From Caryophanales bacterium UBA4691 (GTDB taxonomy: Bacteria > Bacillota_I > Bacilli_A > RFN20 > CAG-826): 25,561 nt of DNA. The stretch is taken from NCBI GenBank assembly GCA_002404865.1, contig DHKP01000014.1, positions 1-25,561 on the forward strand, read 5' to 3'. This document shows positions 7,973 to 15,307 of the stretch, piece by piece. The notes beneath the pieces are model-generated. The model was not told the origin of the DNA. It did no database searches and saw only the letters and a program-made list of their open reading frames with translations. Every line of letters begins with the position of its first letter. The first letter of the stretch is position 1. A program made the position numbers and the translations under genes.

Positions 7973-10690
7973 TTATTTTCCCATAACTTTCGCGCAGCGG
8001 CCACACAAAAGGCCATCGTCGTAATGTTTGGTGTCACGTTCGATGCGCCTGCAACGATCGCAGCGCTCTCCTTCCGCTTTATAAATGAGTATCGATAACG
8101 AGTCGCTATTTTTTAATTCAAATTGGCTTACGCCAAACATCTCGCTGCATTCTTGTTCATCAAGTTTCTTTAAAACTTCGTAAAGTGTATTAGATGGTAA
8201 GGAAATTGTGAGTTTTGCTTCCATATTGGAAGAAAGTTCGCCACGATTTCTCGCCTCTTCTAGCTCTTTAAGCGCGGCATCACGAAGCTTCATGAATTCT
8301 TTATATAGCTCCGCGTTTTGATATTCATGAGAGAAAGAAGGCATATCGTCAAGCTGTGGTGATTCTTTTTTGTGAGATGGAATCGCTTTATATACTTCAT
8401 CCATCGTGAAAGAAAGAATTGGGTTATAAAGTAGGCAAAGCGTCATGGATAGCTCATAAAGAACATATTGAATCGCTTTGCGGCGTTTATTGTGAGCTTC
8501 TTCGCAATATAAAACGTCTTTTGCAAAATCCAGGTAGAAGCTAGAAAGCTCAACCATGAAATTCCCGAGGGTTCCGCTCACGACTGGGAAAGAATATTCG
8601 TCATACGCTTTTAAGCACGTATTCTTAACTGCTTCGAGTCGACCTAAAATCCATTCATCGATTGGCCACAAAGTCGGTTTGGCGGAAGGCTTTTCATATG
8701 GTTTCTTCTCGCCATCTTGGAGATTTCCGAGCATGAACTTAAACGTGTTGCGTATTTTGCGGTATTGATCGCTAATCGTCGCGATGATGGATTCACTAAT
8801 TCTAACATCGGCCTCATAATTAACGCTGCTTGCCCAAAGACGGAGAATATCGGCGCCAAATTGATTTGCAACTTTGCTTGGATCGATTCCGTTTCCGGCC
8901 GATTTACTCATTTTGTTCCAATTTTCATCCATGACCCAGCCATGGGTTAAGCAGCTATTAAACGGCGCTTGGCCCGTATAAGCCGTCGATAAAATCAAAG
9001 AACTATTAAACCAGCCCCGATACTGATCATTGCCTTCTAAATATAAATCAGCTGGGAACTTTAACCCGCGTTCCTTTAAAACGCCATTCCAGCTCGAGCC
9101 ACTATCGAACCAAACATCCATGATGTCTGTCTCTTTATGAAATTTCCCATGGGGAGATTTTGGATTCGTATAGCCTACTGGCAGAAGATCTTTCGCATCG
9201 CGAGCAAACCAGGCGTTACTGCCTTCTTTCGCAATGATATCGCGAATATGATCAAAGACAGGTTTCTCGATGATTGGGCTATCATCCTCATTATAAATAA
9301 TGGGAAGAGGAACGCCCCAAGCACGCTGCCTAGAAATGCACCAATCGGTGCGGTCAACAATCATATTGACCATCTTTTGCTCTCCCCAAGAAGGTTCCCA
9401 ATGAATCTTATGAACTTCTTCTAGGAGTTTCTTTTTGATTGGCTCGATGCTGCAGAACCATTGGGGGGTCGCGCGGAAAATAACCGGTTTATGGGTTCGC
9501 CAATCATGAGGATAGCTATGGGTGATATCGACTTCTTTCAACAAAGCGTTAGCTTTTTTAAGCTCATCGATCACGATATCATTGCAGTCATCATAGAATT
9601 TATTCGAGCAAGGATCATCGTCCCCTAAATGCATAATCCCTTTATCATCAACCGTGCCAAATGGTTTGATGCCATATTTTGAGCAAACATTGAAATCGTC
9701 TAAGCCATGATCTGGGTCAGTATGAACGCAGCCCGTGCCTGCTGAATCATCAACGAAAGAAGCGACCATTATGAGTGATTCTCTATCATAAAGAGGGTGC
9801 TTTGCTTTTGCGCCTTCCACTTCTTGTCCTTTAAAAGTTTTAAGGAGCTCACAGCTTTTGAATCCGAGTTCATTGACAAGCTTCTCTTTTAATGTTGTTA
9901 AGAAAACAAATTTTCCTTGATCGGTATTATAAACGCCATATTCAAACTTTGGATTTAGGGTAATCCCACGGTTAGAAGGAATGGTCCAAGGAGTTGTCGT
10001 CCAAATGATGATTTTCGCATCAAGCGGAATAATCCCTTTTCCTTCAATTACAGGAAAAGCAATATACAATGTCTTCGCCAAAACATCTTTGTATTCGACT
10101 TCCGCTTCCGCGAGCGCACTTTCACTAGATGGGGACCAATAAACTGGCTTCAAGCCTTTATAAATAATCCCTTGAAGTGCCATCGAAGCGAAAACATCGA
10201 TTTCGCGCGCTTCAAATTCGGGAAGAAGAGTTAGATACGGTGCATCATACTCGCCTAAGCAGCCAAGGCGGCGGATTTGTTCTTTTTGATGAGCCACTTG
10301 CTTAAGTGCGTATTCTTTGCATAAATCGCGGAAATTAGGAACGCTCATCGTTTTGCGGTTTACGCCGCTTTTGGTGACTCTCACTTCGATTGGAAGTCCA
10401 TGGGTGTCCCAACCAAAAACAAAAGGGGTTTTATAGCCACGCATATTTTTGTAGCGAACGATAAAATCTTTAAGCAAGCGGTTAAGCATATGACCGCAAT
10501 GAATATCGCCATTGGCATAAGGAGGGCCATCATGAAGTAAAAATTCTTCACAGCCTTCGCGATTTTGATTCATTTTCTCGTAAAGTTTCCCCTCTTCCCA
10601 CGCCCTAACAAGAACCGGCTCTTTTTGCGTTAAATTCGCTCGCATCTCAAAAGTCGTTTTTGGCATAAGCAAGCTTTCTTTGTATGACAT
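7973..10690 (-). CDS. ileS: Isoleucyl-tRNA synthetase
   Basis: A 905-residue class Ia synthetase charging tRNA-Ile. The HIGH-type motif is DIHCGH and the KMSKS motif is WNKMSKSAGNG. The CP1 editing domain starts with WTTTPWT. The C-terminal zinc finger has CDRC and CGRC pairs. The editing-pocket motif, usually HTAPGHG followed by an acidic pair, here reads HTDPDHGLDDF (residues near 340-350). Two small residues are replaced by Asp while the His and the downstream Asp are kept. ATG 10690 is selected by a strong GGAGGG site 5 bases upstream; the upstream in-frame ATG lies inside the T-box terminator. Expression should depend on uncharged tRNA-Ile through the leader T-box. Confidence 0.97.
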   Translation of the reverse strand: MSYKESLLMPKTTFEMRANLTQKEPVLVRAWEEGKLYEKMNQNREGCEEFLLHDGPPYANGDIHCGHMLNRLLKDFIVRYKNMRGYKTPFVFGWDTHGLPIEVRVTKSGVNRKTMSVPNFRDLCKEYALKQVAHQKEQIRRLGCLGEYDAPYLTLLPEFEAREIDVFASMALQGIIYKGLKPVYWSPSSESALAEAEVEYKDVLAKTLYIAFPVIEGKGIIPLDAKIIIWTTTPWTIPSNRGITLNPKFEYGVYNTDQGKFVFLTTLKEKLVNELGFKSCELLKTFKGQEVEGAKAKHPLYDRESLIMVASFVDDSAGTGCVHTDPDHGLDDFNVCSKYGIKPFGTVDDKGIMHLGDDDPCSNKFYDDCNDIVIDELKKANALLKEVDITHSYPHDWRTHKPVIFRATPQWFCSIEPIKKKLLEEVHKIHWEPSWGEQKMVNMIVDRTDWCISRQRAWGVPLPIIYNEDDSPIIEKPVFDHIRDIIAKEGSNAWFARDAKDLLPVGYTNPKSPHGKFHKETDIMDVWFDSGSSWNGVLKERGLKFPADLYLEGNDQYRGWFNSSLILSTAYTGQAPFNSCLTHGWVMDENWNKMSKSAGNGIDPSKVANQFGADILRLWASSVNYEADVRISESIIATISDQYRKIRNTFKFMLGNLQDGEKKPYEKPSAKPTLWPIDEWILGRLEAVKNTCLKAYDEYSFPVVSGTLGNFMVELSSFYLDFAKDVLYCEEAHNKRRKAIQYVLYELSMTLCLLYNPILSFTMDEVYKAIPSHKKESPQLDDMPSFSHEYQNAELYKEFMKLRDAALKELEEARNRGELSSNMEAKLTISLPSNTLYEVLKKLDEQECSEMFGVSQFELKNSDSLSILIYKAEGERCDRCRRIERDTKHYDDGLLCGRCAKVMGK

Positions 10691-10701
10691 AATTCCCTCC
10701 A

Positions 10702-10900
10702 AAAAATAAAAAGCATCCCTTTCTAAGGACGCTTTCACGCGGTACCACCTTAGTTCAGAAGATAATTCTGCACCTCTATTCTCCTTAACGGTGAGATCCG
10801 CCCTCCCTACTTATTTTCGAGAGGGATGCTCAGAAAGTGATAGCGGTTCACATTGCCCCGTTCTCATCCAGGGGGCTCTCTCCATTTCGTTTGCCGTTGT
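10702..10900 (-). promoter_or_regulatory. T-box riboswitch (Ile) upstream of ileS-lspA-rluD
   Basis: The minus strand carries the diagnostic T-box AGGTGGTACCGCGTG (10750-10736). A terminator follows: a 9-bp stem AAAGCGTCC/GGATGCTTT (10735-10710) and then a T-rich run (10709-10701). The T-box residues can instead form the antiterminator when uncharged tRNA pairs with UGGU-type bases. Upstream, a Stem I closes with GAGAG/CTCTC; an ATC Ile codon at 10827-10825 lies in the specifier position just before CTCTC. This explains the gap between ftsZ and ileS. Confidence 0.92.
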
Positions 10901-10954
10901 TGTCTTTCTTATTAACGCAAAACAAACTATAGGTTAAGAAATGGCGGATTTCAA

Positions 10955-12166
10955 CTAAAAGCCGCTATCTCCGCCGCTATTAGAGCCATCGTCCCCAAAA
11001 TCTTGGGTAGATTTCCCTCCAAGCGCATTCTTTAAAAAATCAGGAAGCATCGAATCTGCGAAATTGCTCTCTTCATTCCCTTGCTTTTCTTCGTTCTTTA
11101 CTTCCTCTGCCACTTCTTTAGCTTTCGTTTCCGCAACGCCTTTCCCTAAAGATTGAGGATCTTTCGGAAGAGCGAATGGCTTAACGGATGTGAAATCGTA
11201 TTCTTCTGCAAAGTCGCTTGCGATAACGGAAACAATCAAAGAGTCTTCAAGTTGGTTATTAATGGACACGCCAAATTTAATGTCGATTGCCCTCCCCGCT
11301 TGTTCAGCGATTCTTTGGACGCATTCTTGCGCTTCGTAAAGGTTAACGTTAGTCCCGCATGTTACCGCACAAATGGCTTTTCTAGCACCGGAGATAGAAG
11401 TTTCTAGTAACGGGGAATTAATCGCGTTCTCTGCGGCGACAGCGGCTTTGTTTGGACCTTTGCCAATGCCATACCCGATTAAAGCGATACCAGAATCCTT
11501 TAATGTGCTTCTAACGTCAGCGAAATCAAGATTCACTAAAGCGGGGACCAAAATCAAATCGGCAACGGTTTTAACGCTTTGTGCTAAAACGCCATCGCTA
11601 TCTTTGAAAGCTTGGTTCACAGGAATATTGCCGCTTGTCATTAGTAGTTTGTCATTGCTGACGATAATCAATGAATCGACAGCTTCTTTCAAATTATTGA
11701 GGCCATCGACGGCGTTAACGTTTCTTTGTTGCCCTTCAAAGGTAAACGGGCGCGTTACGATCGCGACAGTTAATGCGCCAGCTTCTTTCGCGATTTTAGC
11801 AACAACTGGTGCCGCCCCAGTTCCAGTCCCTTTGCCCATGCCGGCGGCAATGAAAACCATATCGGCGCCTTTCACGATTTCTTTAATCTTATCAGCGCTT
11901 TGCTCGGCGGCTTCTTTTCCCATCGCGGGGTCTCCACCTGCCCCTAAACCTTTGGTGACGCCATCGCCTAAAACAAGACGATTGGGAGCTTTGGAGGTAG
12001 CTAACGCTTGTTTATCGGTATTTGCTACATAGAATTCTACATTTTGAATTCTTTCGTCAATCATACGGTTAACGGCGTTATTTCCAGCGCCACCAACCCC
12101 AATGACAACAATGCGAGCCACGGGTTCAAAATTATCTAAATCATCAACATCCATATTGTTTGCCAT
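10955..12166 (-). CDS. ftsZ: Cell division protein FtsZ
   Basis: A 403-residue tubulin-like GTPase forming the Z ring. The N-terminal nucleotide motif is GVGGAGNNAV (residues 23-32) and the T7 synergy loop NLDFADVR with its acidic residues is present. The tubulin signature, normally GGGTGTG, reads GKGTGTG here (111-117), with Lys112 in place of glycine. After a charged linker, LPDFLKN (374-380) resembles the FtsA/anchor-binding C-terminal peptide. Instead of ending there, the protein continues for 23 Gly/Ser/Asp-rich residues. A strong AGGAGG site precedes the ATG. It lies 15 bases after ftsA, so the two are co-transcribed. The ATG at residue 5 is a less favoured start. Confidence 0.97.
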   Translation of the reverse strand: MANNMDVDDLDNFEPVARIVVIGVGGAGNNAVNRMIDERIQNVEFYVANTDKQALATSKAPNRLVLGDGVTKGLGAGGDPAMGKEAAEQSADKIKEIVKGADMVFIAAGMGKGTGTGAAPVVAKIAKEAGALTVAIVTRPFTFEGQQRNVNAVDGLNNLKEAVDSLIIVSNDKLLMTSGNIPVNQAFKDSDGVLAQSVKTVADLILVPALVNLDFADVRSTLKDSGIALIGYGIGKGPNKAAVAAENAINSPLLETSISGARKAICAVTCGTNVNLYEAQECVQRIAEQAGRAIDIKFGVSINNQLEDSLIVSVIASDFAEEYDFTSVKPFALPKDPQSLGKGVAETKAKEVAEEVKNEEKQGNEESNFADSMLPDFLKNALGGKSTQDFGDDGSNSGGDSGF

Positions 12167-12181
12167 AAAGGGTCCTCCTAA

Positions 12182-13420
12182 CTAATTTTTGCTCCGTGAA
12201 AGGGAAGATGATGTGCGATATAAGCTATCGACTCTTCCCCGATTATCGCCTTGAGCGGCAATCAAGCCTAAAACGGTCGAATATTTTGCTTCTCTAGCCC
12301 CGATAACGCTTGGAGTATAGAAAATGGCGGAATGACTTCCTAAGGCCGGGGAAAGCAATTTCGCTAAACCGCTTAATTCACTAGCCCCACCAACAAAGAC
12401 AATTGGTAACGATGGCAAGAAGCTCTGATTTTGGGGGGTCAGCTTCCTTTGCAATAATGAATTAATCGCATTCGAGAGCAAAACATTAAACGACTCTTCA
12501 TAAAAAGAAGCAATGATATGACTTAAATCCTTTTCAAAATACGAATGATTTTCCCCATCTTCACCTACGCTATCCGCAATCGGCTCTGCGAATTTGTCAT
12601 TGATTTCGCTATAGCCATAATCAATCTTAATACGCTCGGCTTCTTCAAAAGAAAGCGAGAATTCGCTAGCGATTGCTTCCGTTAAATCGTCACCGCCCTT
12701 AGCAAAGGAAAGGGAGGCAAATAAGCAAGAAGCGCCAATCATACTCACGGTCGTAAAGTGAGCGCCCATATCAACAAGAATATAATCGTGAGGCATGTTT
12801 TTGCTTGTTGCGATCAAAGAACTAGAAGCGAAAGGACTGACCGCGATTCTTTCAATGCGAAGTCCGCATTCCTCCACCGGTACCCGGTAATTGCGAATAA
12901 GAGAATCGGGTAAGCAATGGATCTTCGCGCAGATCATGAGGTTTTTGCTCTTCTCACCGACTGGAGCGTTCCAAAAGCGTTTTTGATTATCAAGTTCATA
13001 ATAATCCGGAACAATATCGACAATGCTAGTTCCGCTAGGAACAGCTTCCTTTTGAACAAGGACCATCACATTAGTGATATCAAGCTGATCGATCAAATTG
13101 GTTTGGCTAACGACGCTCGTTTGGCGGTTGCTTTGATAAACCGTGAGCCCAAAAGGAGGAAGCAATAAAGAAATAGAGTCAATGTTGACCTTGAGCTTAA
13201 GCGCTTCGTCAGTGACAGCGAGAACGTTTTTGATGGCTTCGCTCACCATATGGGGATCACGTATAATTCCATCCTTCACCGCTCCGCGTATGCTCTTCTC
13301 GCCATAATAGCAAAGAACAGGTCTTTTATCGATAAGCGAACCAATGGCAAACTTTACCGAAGTAGAGCTAATTTCTAGGGCCCCGACGTTAGATGATGTC
13401 TTAATATAATTCTCTTCCAT
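12182..13420 (-). CDS. ftsA: Cell division protein FtsA (divergent)
   Basis: A 412-residue actin-like ATPase that anchors FtsZ to the membrane. The phosphate-2 motif ILVDMGAHFTTVS with KGGDDLTEAIA downstream and the adenosine motif VFVGGASELSGL identify it. Its position directly upstream of ftsZ agrees. The phosphate-1 motif is degenerate: ALEISSTSVK (residues 14-23) has Glu16 where the actin-fold Asp normally lies. The C-terminus ends in a Ser/Arg-rich stretch (SLYRTSSSLSRSKN) with no clear amphipathic membrane-targeting helix. The ATG has no Shine-Dalgarno site, and the promoter places the transcript start 7-9 bases upstream. FtsA assignment is confident; whether it hydrolyses ATP or binds membrane alone is open. 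Confidence 0.92.
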   Translation of the reverse strand: MEENYIKTSSNVGALEISSTSVKFAIGSLIDKRPVLCYYGEKSIRGAVKDGIIRDPHMVSEAIKNVLAVTDEALKLKVNIDSISLLLPPFGLTVYQSNRQTSVVSQTNLIDQLDITNVMVLVQKEAVPSGTSIVDIVPDYYELDNQKRFWNAPVGEKSKNLMICAKIHCLPDSLIRNYRVPVEECGLRIERIAVSPFASSSLIATSKNMPHDYILVDMGAHFTTVSMIGASCLFASLSFAKGGDDLTEAIASEFSLSFEEAERIKIDYGYSEINDKFAEPIADSVGEDGENHSYFEKDLSHIIASFYEESFNVLLSNAINSLLQRKLTPQNQSFLPSLPIVFVGGASELSGLAKLLSPALGSHSAIFYTPSVIGAREAKYSTVLGLIAAQGDNRGRVDSLYRTSSSLSRSKN

Positions 13421-13434
13421 AAAAATGATGACTA

Positions 13435-13463
13435 ATTTTAGAATGGACTAGTCCATAAAGCAA
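13435..13463 (-). promoter_or_regulatory. ftsAZ promoter with palindromic operator candidate in the spacer
   Basis: Minus strand: -35 TTGCTT (13463-13458), a 17-base spacer, -10 TAAAAT (13440-13435). The spacer contains the perfect 14-bp palindrome ATGGACTAGTCCAT (13443-13456). Outside it, 9-bp inverted arms ACTAATTTT (13431-13439) and AAAATTAGT (13477-13485) flank the promoter. The layout fits repressor control of division genes. The predicted 5' UTR is only 7-9 bases. Confidence 0.65.
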
Positions 13464-13504
13464 ATAAGAACGATAGAAAATTAGTAGTTTTTCGGGTAAT
13501 TCGC

Positions 13505-13537
13505 GAGAAAGAAAAAAGCGCCGGATTTTCCAGCGCT
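13505..13537 (-). terminator. Terminator separating mraZ-rsmH from ftsAZ
   Basis: The minus strand has an 8-bp stem AGCGCTGG/CCGGCGCT (13537-13530 and 13524-13517, one T-G pair, 5-base loop). It is followed by TTTTT and then CTTTC. It lies 27 bases after the small membrane protein gene, so ftsAZ needs its own promoter. Confidence 0.88.
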
Positions 13538-13563
13538 TCCTCCAGGAGAAACCGTATATTAGG

Positions 13564-13767
13564 TCAAGGAATCAAATTGAAGAGATTAGAACCCAAAAGC
13601 GTAGATACAGCGCTTTCTTCTTCTGCCGCTGCCGAAAGGCGGACGGAAATGCCAACAGGGATAGCCATAACGGCGGTAATCGCAATTGCGATAAGCAAAA
13701 CAAACCCAATCGTTTTTAATTGGTAATGTAATCTTTTGCGACCATTTTTTTCTAACTTATCGACCAT
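13564..13767 (-). CDS. Small single-pass membrane protein in the ftsL position
   Basis: A 67-residue protein that I do not recognise. A basic N-terminus (residues 1-18) is followed by one hydrophobic segment at about 19-42 and a short polar and then hydrophobic tail. The positive-inside rule puts the N-terminus in the cytosol. It starts 3 bases after rsmH, with a strong AAAGGAGG site inside the last rsmH codons, so it is certainly translated. FtsL normally occupies this slot, and its topology matches. It is shorter than typical FtsL (about 100 residues) and lacks a leucine-zipper coiled coil. It could be a reduced FtsL or an unrelated lineage-specific protein. Confidence 0.75.
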   Translation of the reverse strand: MVDKLEKNGRKRLHYQLKTIGFVLLIAIAITAVMAIPVGISVRLSAAAEEESAVSTLLGSNLFNLIP

Positions 13768-13770
13768 AAC

Positions 13771-14706
13771 TTAATCCTCCTTTCTTAGGATTGCTCGCAA
13801 TTTTGCACTCTTGGATCTATGGTTTTCTTCCTGCTCTTTATTAGAAGGAAGAATTGGATGCCTTGTTAAGGAAACGAATTTTGGCTTTGCCCCTAGATTC
13901 ATGGATTCTGGTCCGAACCTAGTTCCGCTAATTTCGGTTAAAGAGCGGAAAGCATCTTTGACAAGCCTATCCTCTAAGGATTGGAAGGAGATGACGACGA
14001 ATCTGCCATCGATATTTAGCATGCTAGGCATATCAGCTAACGCTTTTTCGAGGTTTTGCATTTCGCCATTTGTCTCAATGCGCAAGGCCTGGAAGATTTG
14101 CTTTGCCGGATGTCCTTTTTGGCGTAAGCGCCATGCCGGCTTGCTTTTTTTGATGAGATCAACGAGTTCAAATGTCGTTTTGATGGGAGCCTCTGCTCTT
14201 GCCTTCACAATCGCCTTAGCTACAGCTTTACTATCTCTATCTTCGCCATAGCGGGAGAAGATTCTAAGTAAATCTTCGTAAGGGTAAGTGTTTACAATGA
14301 CTTCGGCGGATAAGGGATTAGACTGATCCATCCTCATATCGAGAGGACCATCATTTCGATAGGAGAACCCACGTTCTTCCTCATCGAACTGAGGACTGCT
14401 TACCCCTAAATCCATAAGGATTCCGTCGACTTTGCTTACCCCTAATTCAAGCAACTTTTCCTTTGCATTGGCGAAATTGCTATGGATTAAGGTGAAGTTG
14501 AAGCCGATTTCTTTGAGGCGAGGTTCAGATTCCTTGATGGCTTCTTCGTCCAAATCGAAGGAATATAGATGGCCATAGGGAAGCAAAGAGAGAATAGCGC
14601 TGCTATGCCCAGCTCTTCCTAAGGTCAAATCGACATAGATGCCATTTTCTTTTACCCGGAGCAATGAAACTGCTTCATTCAATAAGACGCTAACATGTTT
14701 TCCCAT
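13771..14706 (-). CDS. rsmH: 16S rRNA (cytosine-1402 N4)-methyltransferase
   Basis: A 311-residue RsmH/MraW, matching the family length. It methylates N4 of C1402 in the decoding centre of the 30S subunit. Visible family signatures are the N-terminal HVSVLLNEAV, the AdoMet-binding YVDLTLGRAGHS near residues 26-37, LMDLGVSSPQFD, and RGFSYRNDGPLDMRMD. The C-terminal block ISFQSLEDRLVK is also conserved. It follows mraZ by 3 bases with an AAAGGTGAG ribosome-binding site at the mraZ end. The mraZ-rsmH pair is the standard start of the dcw cluster. Confidence 0.97.
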   Translation of the reverse strand: MGKHVSVLLNEAVSLLRVKENGIYVDLTLGRAGHSSAILSLLPYGHLYSFDLDEEAIKESEPRLKEIGFNFTLIHSNFANAKEKLLELGVSKVDGILMDLGVSSPQFDEEERGFSYRNDGPLDMRMDQSNPLSAEVIVNTYPYEDLLRIFSRYGEDRDSKAVAKAIVKARAEAPIKTTFELVDLIKKSKPAWRLRQKGHPAKQIFQALRIETNGEMQNLEKALADMPSMLNIDGRFVVISFQSLEDRLVKDAFRSLTEISGTRFGPESMNLGAKPKFVSLTRHPILPSNKEQEENHRSKSAKLRAILRKED

Positions 14707-14709
14707 AAG

Positions 14710-15144
14710 CTACTCACCTTTCTGAAGGTTTTCAGCAAGAGCTTCGTAACTGGATGCGTTCTCGCTTTCGTACTTTTCATAAGCGGAAGAATCCCAGATT
14801 TCAAAGTGGTCGAGCGCGCCAATCAGCGTAACGTCTTTTCCGATGTGGTAAGCATCGATTAGGCCTTTGCAAAGCGAAATGCGTCCATGCGAGTCGACTT
14901 CGAGCTCGCTGACGCTAGCTAAGGTTAGCCGAACATAGGCTCTACTTTTTGGATCGCGGTAGGAAAGAGAAGACAAATCATCAACTAGACGAGTGAAGTC
15001 GTCTTCGAGATAGACGTCAAGGCATCCTTCGAAACCACGGAGAACGTAAAACTTTTTTGGAAGGGCGTTTAAGAGTTTGCTTGGAACTTGTAAACGATTC
15101 TTCTCATCGAGGGTTCTCACATATGTCCCGTAAAAAATTCCCAC
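14710..15144 (-). CDS. mraZ: Transcriptional regulator MraZ, GTG start
   Basis: A 144-residue DNA-binding protein with two SpoVT/AbrB-like repeats: GTYVRTLDEKNRLQVPSKL near the start and SELEVDSHGRISL in the middle. MraZ forms a ring and represses the dcw promoter by binding TGGG-type direct repeats. The family always begins a few residues before the GTY motif, so I chose GTG 15144, preceded by GAGGTG at a good distance. The ATG reading to 15225 would add 27 hydrophobic residues running through the promoter. Two TGGGA boxes, 10 bp apart, overlap the ribosome-binding site and the start codon, which suggests autoregulation. Confidence 0.92.
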   Translation of the reverse strand: MGIFYGTYVRTLDEKNRLQVPSKLLNALPKKFYVLRGFEGCLDVYLEDDFTRLVDDLSSLSYRDPKSRAYVRLTLASVSELEVDSHGRISLCKGLIDAYHIGKDVTLIGALDHFEIWDSSAYEKYESENASSYEALAENLQKGE

Positions 15145-15153
15145 TTCTTCCCA
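15139..15153 (-). promoter_or_regulatory. Candidate MraZ-binding boxes
   Basis: The minus strand has two exact TGGGA repeats (15153-15149 and 15143-15139) separated by 5 bases. This matches the repeat length and spacing known for MraZ operators in E. coli. One overlaps the ribosome-binding region and the other the GTG codon. Confidence 0.6.
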
Positions 15154-15164
15154 CCTCGTAGAAA

Positions 15165-15193
15165 ATAATACCATTCCTGCTAGGTGTGTGCAA
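15165..15193 (-). promoter_or_regulatory. mraZ promoter
   Basis: Minus strand: TTGCAC (15193-15188), exactly 17 bases, TATTAT (15170-15165) with an upstream TG giving an extended -10. The predicted start site lies about 14 bases before the GTG, leaving room for the GAGGTG ribosome-binding site. Confidence 0.65.
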
Positions 15194-15199
15194 CACGAA

Positions 15200-15249
15200 A
15201 GAAATAAAAAAGAAAACGCCAACAAGAAATAGAACCTTGATGACGTTTT
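15200..15249 (-). terminator. Strong terminator of the pheST-yceD operon
   Basis: The minus strand arms at 15249-15236 and 15226-15213 form a 14-position stem with one T-T mismatch and a 9-base loop. A T-rich tract continues to about 15200. It lies about 60 bases after yceD and insulates the mraZ promoter. Confidence 0.88.
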
Positions 15250-15307
15250 GGTAAATAATTAGTACTTTTTTAGGTGATATAAATACAAAGTATTTAAAAT
15301 TGCTAAT

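Noticed and set aside
10943..10975. GGCGGA/TCCGCC inverted repeat spanning the ftsZ stop codon, possible terminator
   Set aside because: The loop is long (21 bases) and the downstream tract ATTTCTTAACC is poor in T. It may be partial coding coincidence; not strong enough to list as a terminator.
11373..12032. 219-codon plus-strand reading frame inside ftsZ
   Set aside because: It is the antisense shadow of the well-conserved ftsZ sequence; Ala/Pro/Leu-rich composition reflects reverse-complemented ftsZ codons.
15145..15225. Hydrophobic N-terminal extension of MraZ, resembling a signal peptide
   Set aside because: It would be translated from promoter DNA. MraZ is cytosolic and its fold begins at the GTG-started sequence.
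15281..15295. Inverted repeat AAATAC-AAA-GTATTT after yceD
   Set aside because: An AT-only weak hairpin in an AT-rich intergenic stretch, without a T-run; likely chance.
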